DNA of 36,305 nt from CAYXEN01 sp964464035 (GTDB lineage: Bacteria > Krumholzibacteriota > Krumholzibacteriia > WVZY01): the NCBI GenBank assembly GCA_964464035.1, contig CAYXEN010000021.1, positions 1 to 36,305 on the forward strand, written 5' to 3'. The position numbers and the translations under genes were made by a program. Below are positions 15,177 to 24,154 of the stretch, one piece after another. The notes under the pieces were generated by a model that saw only the letters and a program-made list of their open reading frames with translations, was not told the DNA's origin and ran no database searches. Numbering within the stretch: position 1 is the first letter of the stretch; the number at the start of each line of letters is the position of its first letter.

Positions 15177-16883
15177 TCAAAAATCGTATCCCAGTATGAC
15201 GTGCACCTTGGTCTGTTCCAGCGAGAGTCTTTCGCCCACTCCGAAGCTCAGGTCGACGCTGCCCAAGCTCGTCGGCGTTCTCACGCCGAAACCATACCCG
15301 GAGCGGGTGAAGTCGTCTCTCTCCGTCCCCCCACCCGGCGACTCCTTCAACGACGATACGTATCCGACGTCGGCGAAGAGGTAGACGTGTTCCCCTTGAT
15401 CACCCAACCGCAGCTCGAGACGGTTGAGCGCCGTTCGCGTGCCGTGGAACTGGTTTTCCCTGTAACCACGCAGCGTTGCGGCCCCGCCCAGATAGAACTG
15501 CTCGGAGAGGGGGATCGACTCCTCGTTGCTCTCTATCCCGTTGTAGACGATCGAGTCGTGCAACCTGAATCTTCCCATCGGGACCTCCAGGGCGTTCTTG
15601 AATCCGACTATGAACTGTGAATGACGACTCGCCGCCGGAACGGAACGATTATAACTCTTCTTGCGGGCGATCGAAACGTCCACCGAGCTCTTGATGTATC
15701 CTTTTCTTCCCGCGAAACGGCGAAACCAGGACACTCCCACGGTCAATCGCCCGCGCCACGAACGCAGCAGCTCGCCGACGCTGAAAATGTTGCGATCGGC
15801 GTGAAGGGACAAGCCGCCTTTGACGTAGCTTCCTCCGCCGGTGTGCAGCGGCACGCCGACCCGCACGCCCAGAGACTGCCATGTATAGACCGTATCCAGC
15901 CCGGTCTGTTCGATCTCCGCGCCGACGTCCATGCGCCGCCCGAGAAACATCCTGTTGAGGAATCTGATCCGGGTCTCGCTGCGACCGGCCCCGTCGTTGC
16001 TCCAATCCACGCCGAGGTCCTTCAATCTGCCCCCGATGTTGACGAGATTCATCCTTGCGAACCCGCTCAGGACCCCGGAACCTCCGTTTTCCCCCTGCGC
16101 GTAACCCATCGCGCCGGCCATCGAATGTCTCCGGCGCGGCTCTTCCACTTCGATGTGCGCTTCCACGCTCCCGCCGTCCGGAGAGAGCACGATCCGCGCG
16201 GGACGGACGGAGGTGAAATACTGCATCGCCTCGAGGCGTTCCACCGCTTGGCTCACCTTGTCCCCGCTGTATGTCTCTCCCTCTTTCAAACCCGAGATCC
16301 GGGACGCGACCTCCGGGCGCGTTCTCCGGAGCCCCTCGAAGACGATCTTCGACAACTTCTTCTTCCCCCCGTCCATGAGGAAGAGGGAGAGATCCACCGT
16401 CCCGGTTCCGGGGTGGAACTCGAGGCCGTCTATCCAGATCTGGACGAAGGGATATCCTTCGCGGTCGAATTCATCGAGAAGGGCCTTGATTCTTCGATCC
16501 AGGTCGAGGGGCCGAAACGGCATGCCGGCGGCCGCGCCCAGCTTGCGCCCGAGTTCCTTCTCATCGACGGGGATCGTCGCCTTGAAGTTCACATTGCCGT
16601 ATCTCGCCTGCTCTCCCTCTTCGATCCTGATCTTCACGCTCGTGCTGTCACGATCGTATTCGACGAAGAAGCGGGCAGAGAGATAACCGCGCGAATAATA
16701 GATGCCCTGGATCCGTGCGATGGAAACCGGGACCTCGCCGGAGCGCCCCAGGATCCTTCGTATCTCTCCGGTGTCGACGACATGGTTGCCCTGCACTTCC
16801 ATCCTCAACCCCGCCGGGCAAGCGATGGGAGCAAAGAGCGCCCCGAGGAGCATCGGCATCAAACATCTTCTAGAAATACGCAC
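15177..16883 (-). CDS. Omp85/BamA-like outer-membrane assembly or transport protein
   Basis: A 568-residue Omp85-superfamily protein. After a signal peptide (about 1-24) come about three POTRA domains (LRMEVQGNHVVDTGEIRRIL from 25; EQARYGNVNFKA from about 91; KKLSKIVFEGLRRTRPEV from about 175) and a 16-strand-type barrel. The barrel has LRGYRENQF near 470-478, the (V/I/L)RG(F/Y) lid-loop motif, and a final phenylalanine in VILGYDF. With 568 residues it is shorter than typical BamA (five POTRAs, about 800 residues) and closer to TamA. The start is GTG at 16883 with AAGGTGG six bases upstream; it overlaps the preceding barrel gene by 14 nt. The overlap suggests it serves that partner rather than being the general BamA. 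Confidence 0.85.
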   Translation of the reverse strand: MRISRRCLMPMLLGALFAPIACPAGLRMEVQGNHVVDTGEIRRILGRSGEVPVSIARIQGIYYSRGYLSARFFVEYDRDSTSVKIRIEEGEQARYGNVNFKATIPVDEKELGRKLGAAAGMPFRPLDLDRRIKALLDEFDREGYPFVQIWIDGLEFHPGTGTVDLSLFLMDGGKKKLSKIVFEGLRRTRPEVASRISGLKEGETYSGDKVSQAVERLEAMQYFTSVRPARIVLSPDGGSVEAHIEVEEPRRRHSMAGAMGYAQGENGGSGVLSGFARMNLVNIGGRLKDLGVDWSNDGAGRSETRIRFLNRMFLGRRMDVGAEIEQTGLDTVYTWQSLGVRVGVPLHTGGGSYVKGGLSLHADRNIFSVGELLRSWRGRLTVGVSWFRRFAGRKGYIKSSVDVSIARKKSYNRSVPAASRHSQFIVGFKNALEVPMGRFRLHDSIVYNGIESNEESIPLSEQFYLGGAATLRGYRENQFHGTRTALNRLELRLGDQGEHVYLFADVGYVSSLKESPGGGTERDDFTRSGYGFGVRTPTSLGSVDLSFGVGERLSLEQTKVHVILGYDF

Positions 16884-19800
16884 GCGTTTCCACCTTGAGA
16901 TTGTGTTCTATTATCCTCTTGCCCAGAAAACTCAGCTCGCTTCTCCCGTCGTACGTGGTCACGAGCGAGATCGACTTGGATACCCTCACGTTCGCGGTGA
17001 GACTCCAGCGGTGCGCGTCTCCCGGCCCGGTGAAGAACAGGGGTCTTGCCCCCTGGCCGGCGTCCTCGAGCGTCCGCGTCATCTCGTACCTGCCGTAGAT
17101 CGTCGCCAGCGTTCTCAACCTGTAACTGAAGCTCGGCTTGACCATGAAGAGACGTTCCCGGTAGGAGGAGATCGCGTCCCTGCGGGAAGCATACTGTACG
17201 AAAAAATCGAAAGTGCTTCCCGCGCTGAAGCGCGTGCTGCTTCCCGCCTCTATCGATCGCTCCTCCACGTCGTAAGAGCTCCCCGTCCCTTGCGGCAGAC
17301 CCTTCCCGCCGCGACGCCGGAAAGAGCTCTTGAGCTCGAGCGACGCGGTGAACTTGCTGGAGAGCGAACGATCGAACTTGAGATCGTACTCCGCCAGGAA
17401 CCTGTCCTCGGCGCTTCCCTTGAAAAGATTGTCCTCCTCGTCGGTTCTGAGATACCGGAACAAGAGCGAAGCGTTCCGATAGGAGTCGAGAAGCGACCAG
17501 TCCTGGCGGATACTGGTCACGCCCGAGAGCGTGCTGCCGTCCCTCTGCAGGGCTGAGGGAACCATGAGATATATCTTCCATGCCTCGTCGAACGTGGTCT
17601 CTTCCTTGACACTCACCGTCTGATCGAGCGAAACGTTCGCTCCGAGCCAACCCAGGAGTCCGCGGCCCCGGCTTCGGTGCCCCGATCTCCCCTTGCCCAC
17701 CTTCAACCTCCACGTGAAATCCACCTTGTGGGTGGGAACGAGTTCCACCGTGGGAAGAAACACCACCATGTACGCCCCCCTTCCCTTGCCGACCGGTTCC
17801 CCCAGGACGTTGTAATCTCCCTTCCCCTCGCCGACGAATACCACGTTCTTCTCCATCGTTCGCGCCTGGTTCTGGCTTATCTCGTAATCGACGTCGGTTC
17901 TGAGCCCTAGTCTTCGCGAACGCAGCATCGCCTTCAGCCGGGCAAGATCGGTCTTTCGTCGCCCCCCGACGAGAAACTCGTCGTCCACCCGGTGAACGTA
18001 TTCGAGTTCTCCCCTCACGTCGGCCGCAGACCGGGAGGCGACCGATACGGCGTACGTTCGATTGCGCCGGGATTCGACCCATCCCCCCGTGGTATCCGCC
18101 AACTCCCTCGTATCCCTATCCTCGAAAGAGATCTTCCAGCCGAGGGCCCCTCCTTTTCGACTTCCCAGCCCCGCCCTGTAGAACCGGTAAGCGATGCCGC
18201 TGTCGGATGCGGCGTCCTTGAGATACTCCTCGTTTTCCCAGACGATCGAGGGCAGGATCTTCCACAACCCCATGTTCGCCGTCACGTTCTCGTGTGAGCG
18301 CGTGCGCTTTTCCCCGCCGCCGGACACGGAGGTGAAAAACACCCTGCTCTTCAAGTTCCTGTCGACCGCGCGCTTGAGAACCAGGTTGCCTTCGTGCTTG
18401 ATTCCCGTGAACGATTCCCTGCTTATGCGCCCGACGCGGTAGTCGGCCTTGAAGGAATCCTTTCTCCGGTACGTGCCCCGAATCTCGCCCAGGAGCTCCG
18501 TTCCCTTTATGGGAACCTTCTCCAGGTTCCAATCCCGGTAGAAATACCAGGGCCGCGCCCGGTCCATGCTCTTGAACCTTTCATCGAGCAGGCTGAGATC
18601 GGTTCCAAGGCCGAGATCGCCCCCCAAGAGCCGGACGCCATCGTACAGGATCCGCAACGCCGCCGCGTTGCCGAGGTTGTCGCCGTCGTCGAGCTCGGAC
18701 AGAGTGTTGCGGTCGTAATTGCTGAGATCGTACTCGAGGTCCAGGTTCAAGCCGTTATTCCTCTTGCGGGTCAAACGAACCGTGAAGAGTTCGTGGCGCT
18801 CGGGCAAGGGAAGTTCCTTGCCGACCACGTAGTTCCCCTTGCCCGGTCCCGCGAAGGCGTATACGGGAGTGCCCCGCTTGGAGACACCGTCCAGGATATA
18901 GTCACCCCTGCCCATTCCGACCTCTATGAAAGAGAGATTGTATGTCCCCATGGAATCGTCGAACAGATAGTGAACCGGAACGCCGCCTATCGTGTCTTCG
19001 GGAACGAGCACGTATTCACCCGTGCCGGGTGCAACCTGCGTCACGCCTGAACCCAGGGCCAGCCCCTCGTCGTCGCCGGCCCGGGCGATGATCCGGCGTT
19101 CGGCGTCGTCGAGGCTGATCGACTTCGGTCTGTCCTCATCGTCGCTCTCACGCACGTAAAGAGCCTGGAGCGCGATACCTCCCGGGATATTCTCCCTCTC
19201 GACACCGGTGAGCAGCGTCGAGCGATTGTATTTCTCGCGTGTCACTTCGTAATCGACCGCTATCTCGCTGTCCTCAGTTATCAGCCTGCGCGGAGTGAAT
19301 GTGATGGTGCCGCGATCGTAATCGATCACGTAATCCAGATTCTGACCCCGCCGCAGGAGCTCACCGTCCATGTAGACCTTTTCCGAGCCGGCGAGGATCA
19401 CTTCGTTCGTCACCCTGGCCTGCGAGAGAAGTTCGTACGGTCCCTGCAAGCCGGCCGTTCCCCTGAAAGTCATCGTCCGGAACAGGCCCTTGCTCGAGGC
19501 TCCGGCCAGGAGAAGCTTCGTTCCACCCACGCCGACTTCGCCGGCGAAGCCCTTGACCTCCCTCTTGATCGGTGAAAACGTGGAGAAGTCGTTGCCGAGG
19601 GTGAAATCACCCAGAGAGGCCTTGTTGCGCTTGCCGGCCACTTCGACGTAGACCTTGTCGAGATATTCGAGCTCCTCGGTGTTTCCTTCCGGCTGGATGG
19701 GGAGGTTCTCGTCGGAGAGGAGGGCCTTCACGTTTATCGTGGGCGTGATCTTTCCGTTCACCGTCGCCTTGAGACTCTGGTCGAGCGAGGCACCCCGGTT

Positions 19801-20292
19801 GGATCCCACCGAGAAGCTGATCGATTTCATTCCTCCGAAGACAAGATTGCCGGGCCTGCTTCCTTTGGACGCGGGTCTTTCGGATTGCGCGCGCCTCTCG
19901 CGGCGGGGCGAGGACTCGGTCACGGGCGCGAAATCGAATCCGCGAAGCGAGTAGACCGAGTTCAGGAGGAACGGGAGCCTTGTATAATCGACGACCAGGG
20001 TGGAACCTGCTTCGAGGGGACGCTTGAATCTCACTATCCCTTTCTGGTAGTCGATCGCGTAGTCTTCCTTCGCAAGCAGCCTGCCTTCCACGAAGACGCT
20101 TTCGCTTTGCTCGAGCACGAAAGGATATGAGAGTGTCACCTTGGCGGTGGTTCGAGTGATCTGGAGCGTGTCGGACACGCTCCCCCAGTTCTTCCAGTCG
20201 TAGGCCGCACCGCGGGCGCAAGCGGGGGCGAGAAAATCGGGGACAGGGAACGAGAACGCCAGCAGAAATATGAAGATCGAAGCGCGCTTAAT
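16870..20292 (-). CDS. Large outer-membrane barrel protein with SprA-like motifs (AUU start)
   Basis: A 1140-residue envelope protein if read from ATT at 20292. The first ATG/GTG/TTG in frame (GTG 20178) would cut off a clear signal peptide (KRASIFIFLLAFSF, then a cleavage region PACARGAA). The ATT has GGTGAT five bases upstream and overlaps the NHL gene stop as ATTAA. Two segments (about 77-89 and 320-332) show the DY-x-x-DY-x-x-G-x-[IV]-x-F pattern also seen in SprA proteins. Five G-x-G-x-Y repeats lie near 423, 461, 484, 823 and 837. The rest is strand-rich, ending NLKVETRAYF, whose C-terminal phenylalanine suits insertion by BAM. Function is unknown. The neighbours (Omp85, NHL lipoprotein, DUF5683-like, PorV and PorU) suggest an export or surface-assembly role. 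Confidence 0.7.
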   Translation of the reverse strand: MKRASIFIFLLAFSFPVPDFLAPACARGAAYDWKNWGSVSDTLQITRTTAKVTLSYPFVLEQSESVFVEGRLLAKEDYAIDYQKGIVRFKRPLEAGSTLVVDYTRLPFLLNSVYSLRGFDFAPVTESSPRRERRAQSERPASKGSRPGNLVFGGMKSISFSVGSNRGASLDQSLKATVNGKITPTINVKALLSDENLPIQPEGNTEELEYLDKVYVEVAGKRNKASLGDFTLGNDFSTFSPIKREVKGFAGEVGVGGTKLLLAGASSKGLFRTMTFRGTAGLQGPYELLSQARVTNEVILAGSEKVYMDGELLRRGQNLDYVIDYDRGTITFTPRRLITEDSEIAVDYEVTREKYNRSTLLTGVERENIPGGIALQALYVRESDDEDRPKSISLDDAERRIIARAGDDEGLALGSGVTQVAPGTGEYVLVPEDTIGGVPVHYLFDDSMGTYNLSFIEVGMGRGDYILDGVSKRGTPVYAFAGPGKGNYVVGKELPLPERHELFTVRLTRKRNNGLNLDLEYDLSNYDRNTLSELDDGDNLGNAAALRILYDGVRLLGGDLGLGTDLSLLDERFKSMDRARPWYFYRDWNLEKVPIKGTELLGEIRGTYRRKDSFKADYRVGRISRESFTGIKHEGNLVLKRAVDRNLKSRVFFTSVSGGGEKRTRSHENVTANMGLWKILPSIVWENEEYLKDAASDSGIAYRFYRAGLGSRKGGALGWKISFEDRDTRELADTTGGWVESRRNRTYAVSVASRSAADVRGELEYVHRVDDEFLVGGRRKTDLARLKAMLRSRRLGLRTDVDYEISQNQARTMEKNVVFVGEGKGDYNVLGEPVGKGRGAYMVVFLPTVELVPTHKVDFTWRLKVGKGRSGHRSRGRGLLGWLGANVSLDQTVSVKEETTFDEAWKIYLMVPSALQRDGSTLSGVTSIRQDWSLLDSYRNASLLFRYLRTDEEDNLFKGSAEDRFLAEYDLKFDRSLSSKFTASLELKSSFRRRGGKGLPQGTGSSYDVEERSIEAGSSTRFSAGSTFDFFVQYASRRDAISSYRERLFMVKPSFSYRLRTLATIYGRYEMTRTLEDAGQGARPLFFTGPGDAHRWSLTANVRVSKSISLVTTYDGRSELSFLGKRIIEHNLKVETRAYF

Positions 20293-21229
20293 ATGCCATC
20301 ACCTTGAAAACCAGTACCCGTCTTCCGGCCGTGTCGGCGACGTAGAGACGACCTTCCCTGCTGATCTCCACGTCCATGGGATGAAATTTTTCCGCCCCCT
20401 TGGGATAGACGGCACGAAGAAGATCGCCCTCGCCGGAGAAGATGAAAACCACTCCGGCGTCCGGGTCGGCCACGAACACCCTGCCCGCGGGGCCGAGAAC
20501 CGCCCGGCGCGGCCTCGACATCGGGTTCGGGGCGCCGCTCTTCGGAACAGTCCGCAACAGCCTCCCGCCGCTGTCGAAGATCTGCACCCTCCGGTTGCCC
20601 GAATCGGCGACGATCAATCTCCCGTCCGGAGCGAAAGCGATTCCTTCGGGAGTATCGAACTGCCCGGGGTACGAACCGTAACCGCCGAAAGCCAACTCCA
20701 GTGACAAATAGACATCGAAGACGAGAACCCGATGGTTCTCGACGTCGGTTATCGCCATCCGTCCGGACTCGTCGACGTCGAGAGCATAGGGGGACGCACG
20801 GCGTCCGGCGATCTCTCCGCTCAGGCTCAGCAGAATATCCCGGTAGGCCCCCTGCTTGTCGAAGCGAAGGATGTTGCGGTTGACCTCGTCCACCGCGTAG
20901 ATGAAAAACCCTTTCAATTTTATATCGGTGGGATAGAACCCCGGGCCCGCCGAGGGATCCTGGAATTCGAAACCGGAGCTCCCGGTCTTGTCGAAACCGA
21001 CGATCCTCCCGGGCACTCCGTCGGCCACGAACAGGTCACCTTGGAAATCCACCGTCACGCCGAGCGGCTCGCCGAGCGACGCACCTTTCATCCCCTGGTA
21101 CGATGCGAGCACCTCTCGAGGTTCGCCCAGATCGAGTGCACTTCTCAAGCCCTCACCGCCGCCCGCGCACGCGAGAAAGCCGACGGCCAGAACCATAACC
21201 AGAGAAAATATCTTGGCACCGGTTTTCAT
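20288..21229 (-). CDS. NHL-repeat beta-propeller lipoprotein
   Basis: A 313-residue exported protein. The N-terminus MKTGAKIFSLVMVLAVG-FLAC places a lipidated cysteine at C21 (the lipobox is slightly off consensus). The rest is about six NHL blades, for example DTPEGIAFAPDGRLIVADSG, NRRVQIFDSGGRLLR and GRLYVADTAGRRVLVFKV. It is probably anchored in the periplasmic leaflet of the outer or inner membrane and mediates protein contacts. The start is ATG at 21229 with GGGAG seven bases upstream; the frame continues open upstream to 21532 but is out of character there. Its stop overlaps the start of the large barrel gene by 5 nt, implying coupled synthesis. Confidence 0.85.
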   Translation of the reverse strand: MKTGAKIFSLVMVLAVGFLACAGGGEGLRSALDLGEPREVLASYQGMKGASLGEPLGVTVDFQGDLFVADGVPGRIVGFDKTGSSGFEFQDPSAGPGFYPTDIKLKGFFIYAVDEVNRNILRFDKQGAYRDILLSLSGEIAGRRASPYALDVDESGRMAITDVENHRVLVFDVYLSLELAFGGYGSYPGQFDTPEGIAFAPDGRLIVADSGNRRVQIFDSGGRLLRTVPKSGAPNPMSRPRRAVLGPAGRVFVADPDAGVVFIFSGEGDLLRAVYPKGAEKFHPMDVEISREGRLYVADTAGRRVLVFKVMAY

Positions 21230-21267
21230 GCATGAACTCCCGTGAGGGGTGAAGCGGGGCGGGTGAG

Positions 21268-22071
21268 CTAGAATCCACGTACCAGCATGACGCTGAAATC
21301 CCTCTGGATGGAACCCTCCGGCAGCGAACTGAAGGTGAGGCGGAACCTCTCTTTCTCTTCTCCCGCGGACAGGGCGCTCGCGGCCCTCGCCGACTTCACG
21401 GCGTAGACGGCGCTTGCCACGCGGTTGGCGAGAGCGGCCGCCAGAGTATAGAGCGATCTCCGATAGGCCAGCCTGCTTCCCCAGCGGATGTCGAAATACC
21501 TCTTCCTGTCCGCCGAACTCCTCCACGCCCACGGCTCGAAGTCGGCCACCCGGTGATTGAGGTAGTATTGATCGAGCGTGGCGTAATCGGAATACGGATA
21601 GGTGACTTCCCGCCCTTCCTCCTTGAGGAAGACCTCATAGTCGTCCGAAGAATCATAATCGCCGATCTCCCGGTAGAAGCTGTCCGAGTGATTCCTGCTC
21701 GTGATCCCGGCGAAGACCATCGCGAAATCCTTGTAGCGCTCCTTGCGAACGTGTCCCTGGATACGGAAGACGACGAAAGAAGTCCAGACCGCCGCCTCGG
21801 CGATGAAGAAGAACTTGGCCTTGGTCGTCTCCCCGAGGTATCGCTGGCCCAGGCCGGGGAGAAGAAGCGAGTAGAGAACGGCCCTGGTCGTCGACTTGCC
21901 GTCCGAAGAAACGGCTTCGCTCGAAATCATCCCCCGCGCAAGGGTGCCCTGGCTCGAAGTCACCGCACGCCAGGATTCAGGAAGGCGTCTCAGGCTGAAA
22001 GCACTGCTCTCGCCGGCTGAAAGAAGAACCGAGAAAAAGACGATCCAAAGCCCCTTCACAATCCTCGTCAT
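21268..22071 (-). CDS. DUF5683-like envelope protein A
   Basis: A 267-residue protein with a signal peptide or first membrane helix (GLWIVFFSVLLSAGESSAF). A conserved segment, LLLPGLGQRYLGETTKAKFF near 70-89, continues into a hydrophobic stretch (FIAEAAVWTSFVVF). The PGLGQ-x-Y-x-G signature is typical of DUF5683-type proteins widespread in the FCB group; their function is not known. A charged, tyrosine-rich middle and an amphipathic C-terminal part (ending SVMLVRGF) follow. The ATG overlaps the stop of the upstream gene (ATGA). It is similar in layout to that neighbour, suggesting gene duplication. Confidence 0.6.
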   Translation of the reverse strand: MTRIVKGLWIVFFSVLLSAGESSAFSLRRLPESWRAVTSSQGTLARGMISSEAVSSDGKSTTRAVLYSLLLPGLGQRYLGETTKAKFFFIAEAAVWTSFVVFRIQGHVRKERYKDFAMVFAGITSRNHSDSFYREIGDYDSSDDYEVFLKEEGREVTYPYSDYATLDQYYLNHRVADFEPWAWRSSADRKRYFDIRWGSRLAYRRSLYTLAAALANRVASAVYAVKSARAASALSAGEEKERFRLTFSSLPEGSIQRDFSVMLVRGF

Positions 22072-23012
22072 TTGAATCTGTACTCCAGGACGAAGCGGGT
22101 GGAGGAGAATCCCTGCGTTTCCACGTCGAAACCGAGTCTCGAGACATCCTCGTCACCGGAGCGGCGGGACAGAATGATCGTTTCCACGAGCGAATAAGCC
22201 CGGGCGGCGATGCTCAAATAGATGAAACGATCCGCTACGGTGAGCTGGTGGTTGCTGTTCGCGCGAAGGCCCATGTAGAAGGACCGGTTGTTGGTGAACT
22301 CGTAATAGCTCCCGGAAGGATCCGGCGCGGAACTCCAGTCGTCCCATCCCGACAGGAACCAGTTGTACTTGCCCAGGTTCTCGTAGTATTCCTGCTTGTC
22401 CTGCTCCTTGGGTATGAACGGCATGTAGAAAAAGTTGTCGCTGTAATTGTAGGTCATCCTGCCTTCCCAGGATCCGTCTTGTCCCGCGGCCTCTATGGCT
22501 TCGACGGAACCGTACGGCCCTGAAGGATGCTCGAGGAGCCATTTCGAAACGCTCCAGTGGGCGTCGGCGAAACTCTCGTAACGCCGCCTCGTATCAAGCC
22601 CCTTGCTCCGATTGTGCGCGTAACCGATCCACGCGGCCGCTTCCATCGCCAGGAGCGCGATCCCACGCTTGTAATAACCCATGTAGATCTCGCCCGCCCC
22701 GGGCGCTATGATCGAGAGCACGATGGGCCAGGGACCGTGATTCGAAGATGAGGAGCCTCCGCGCTTCAGAAACGCTCTCCCGCCGTGCCCCGAAACCAGG
22801 TCTCCCACGACGGCTATATCGTCGACTTTCTCGGTGAGGTCGAGTTTCAGGACTTCGTTCGAGTCGTACGATTTCGTCGCGATGGGAAGGAGGTCCATGT
22901 TCATCGCGTCCCGCTTCTTGCCGGGAGGCGCAGGCACCGTGGGCGCGGCGAAAGCAGGGCATGAAACAACAAGCAATGCAATGCACACCGCTATGGTCGA
23001 GATCCTGATCAT
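22068..23012 (-). CDS. DUF5683-like envelope protein B
   Basis: A 314-residue protein from ATG 23012, which has GAGGTG about seven bases upstream; an in-frame upstream extension to 23051 lacks such a site. The signal peptide is MIRISTIAVCIALLVVSCPAFAA. The central segment SIIAPGAGEIYMGYYKRGIA followed by LLAMEAAAWIGY parallels the PGLGQRYLG segment of the next gene, so the two are probably paralogues. The C-terminus is strand-like, ending FVLEYRFK, compatible with outer-membrane association. It lies 54 nt behind porV in the same run. No function can be assigned. Confidence 0.6.
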   Translation of the reverse strand: MIRISTIAVCIALLVVSCPAFAAPTVPAPPGKKRDAMNMDLLPIATKSYDSNEVLKLDLTEKVDDIAVVGDLVSGHGGRAFLKRGGSSSSNHGPWPIVLSIIAPGAGEIYMGYYKRGIALLAMEAAAWIGYAHNRSKGLDTRRRYESFADAHWSVSKWLLEHPSGPYGSVEAIEAAGQDGSWEGRMTYNYSDNFFYMPFIPKEQDKQEYYENLGKYNWFLSGWDDWSSAPDPSGSYYEFTNNRSFYMGLRANSNHQLTVADRFIYLSIAARAYSLVETIILSRRSGDEDVSRLGFDVETQGFSSTRFVLEYRFK

Positions 23013-23066
23013 CGATCCACACCTCGTTGGTACTCGAATATGACGAATCAATCAGGGGACGCCTGT

Positions 23067-24083
23067 CTAGAAAGAAACACCTATCGACCAGCGGTTCACC
23101 CTGTCGAGCTCCACGTTCTGCGGCACGCTCGCGTAGTCGAATCGCAGGCCCTTGTATATGAATCCCAACCCGTAGGTCATGCCTTTTATCCCGCCTTCGT
23201 TGTCACGCACGTAACCGAGCCTTCCGGCCAGCAGATTCACGTACTGGTACTCCAGACCGAAATGATATATCTCGGTCTCCCTGGTGGTTATGTGCCGTTG
23301 CACGAGCCAGAGAAGGCTCTGCTCCACGTCCAAGGTCAGAATCAGGTTGCTGATTTCGTCCGAGACCGGGTTGAAGGCCACTCCGACCCTCAACGTCGTG
23401 GGCAGCGGATTGGGCTGTTCCTTGTCTATGAAGTTCACGTCGGGACCTATGTTCGTGACCGTGGCTCCCAGGCGCATCTTGGGAACCCGCAGGCGCCACA
23501 ACCGGAAACCGGGAGTCTTCCACTGTGTGCCCACGTCGAGGGCGATGGAAGAGCCTGCTCCCTTGCGGCCGGATTGCGTGGCCCAGGCCGGGGCCAGGTC
23601 GATGTATATGAATTTCAAGGAAAGTCCGAAGTTCACGCTCTCCGTCAATCTCATGCCGAAACTTCCCATGAGATATCCTTCCCAGGCCTTGAACGGAATC
23701 TCCGGTGAAGAGGGACTCCTCTTGGCGATGATTTCGCCATAAGTGAGATAAGCCATCGAAAAACTGAGAGCGCCTATGCCGCCCACCTCGTTGGCGTAAC
23801 TGAAATACTCGTAATATATGTCCGAATACAGGTCCGACAGGAGGCTTGCGTGCATGAGGGAAAGATTCTTCCCTTTCACCGAGCCGAGCCCGGCCGGGTT
23901 CCACCAGGCGGCCGTGGCGTCGTCCGCGAGAGCGACGAAGGCCTGGCCAAGGCCGTTGGCCCGCCCGCCCGGCGAAATGGTGAGCGAAGCACCCGTGGCT
24001 TCACCCACGGCCAGAGCCGGGGACGATGCGATCGAGGTCAACAACAAAGATGCAAGTACGATCGTGATAAAGCTGCGATACAT
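23067..24083 (-). CDS. porV: PorV/PorQ-family outer-membrane protein
   Basis: A 338-residue barrel protein of the FadL-like PorV/PorQ family. Its signal peptide ends SSPALA. The family signature GGRANGLGQAFVALADD-ATAAWWNPAGLG follows directly, and the C-terminus is WSIGVSF with a terminal Phe. In Bacteroidota PorV (LptO) shuttles type IX cargo to the sortase PorU and binds it. Here it follows a PorU-like gene by 71 nt, the same pairing, which supports PorV rather than a general FadL. The start is ATG 24083 with AGGAGG ten bases upstream. A promoter at 24108-24136 would let it be expressed apart from the sortase. Confidence 0.75.
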   Translation of the reverse strand: MYRSFITIVLASLLLTSIASSPALAVGEATGASLTISPGGRANGLGQAFVALADDATAAWWNPAGLGSVKGKNLSLMHASLLSDLYSDIYYEYFSYANEVGGIGALSFSMAYLTYGEIIAKRSPSSPEIPFKAWEGYLMGSFGMRLTESVNFGLSLKFIYIDLAPAWATQSGRKGAGSSIALDVGTQWKTPGFRLWRLRVPKMRLGATVTNIGPDVNFIDKEQPNPLPTTLRVGVAFNPVSDEISNLILTLDVEQSLLWLVQRHITTRETEIYHFGLEYQYVNLLAGRLGYVRDNEGGIKGMTYGLGFIYKGLRFDYASVPQNVELDRVNRWSIGVSF

Positions 24084-24107
24084 CGGGATAACGCCTCCTG
24101 CTGAATA

Positions 24108-24136
24108 AGGATAAAACATAATTCATTTAAGGTCAA
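24108..24136 (-). promoter_or_regulatory. Promoter of the porV operon
   Basis: On the minus strand TTGACC (24136-24131), 17 bases, then TATCCT (24113-24108). It lies in the 71-nt gap between the sortase stop and the porV ATG, in an AT-rich patch unlike the surrounding DNA. The start would be near 24101. Confidence 0.5.
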
Positions 24137-24154
24137 GAATTTACTTCCAGGGCT

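Noticed and set aside
21230..21532. Upstream extension of the NHL lipoprotein frame
   Set aside because: It overlaps the DUF5683-like gene and precedes a clear lipoprotein signal at ATG 21229.
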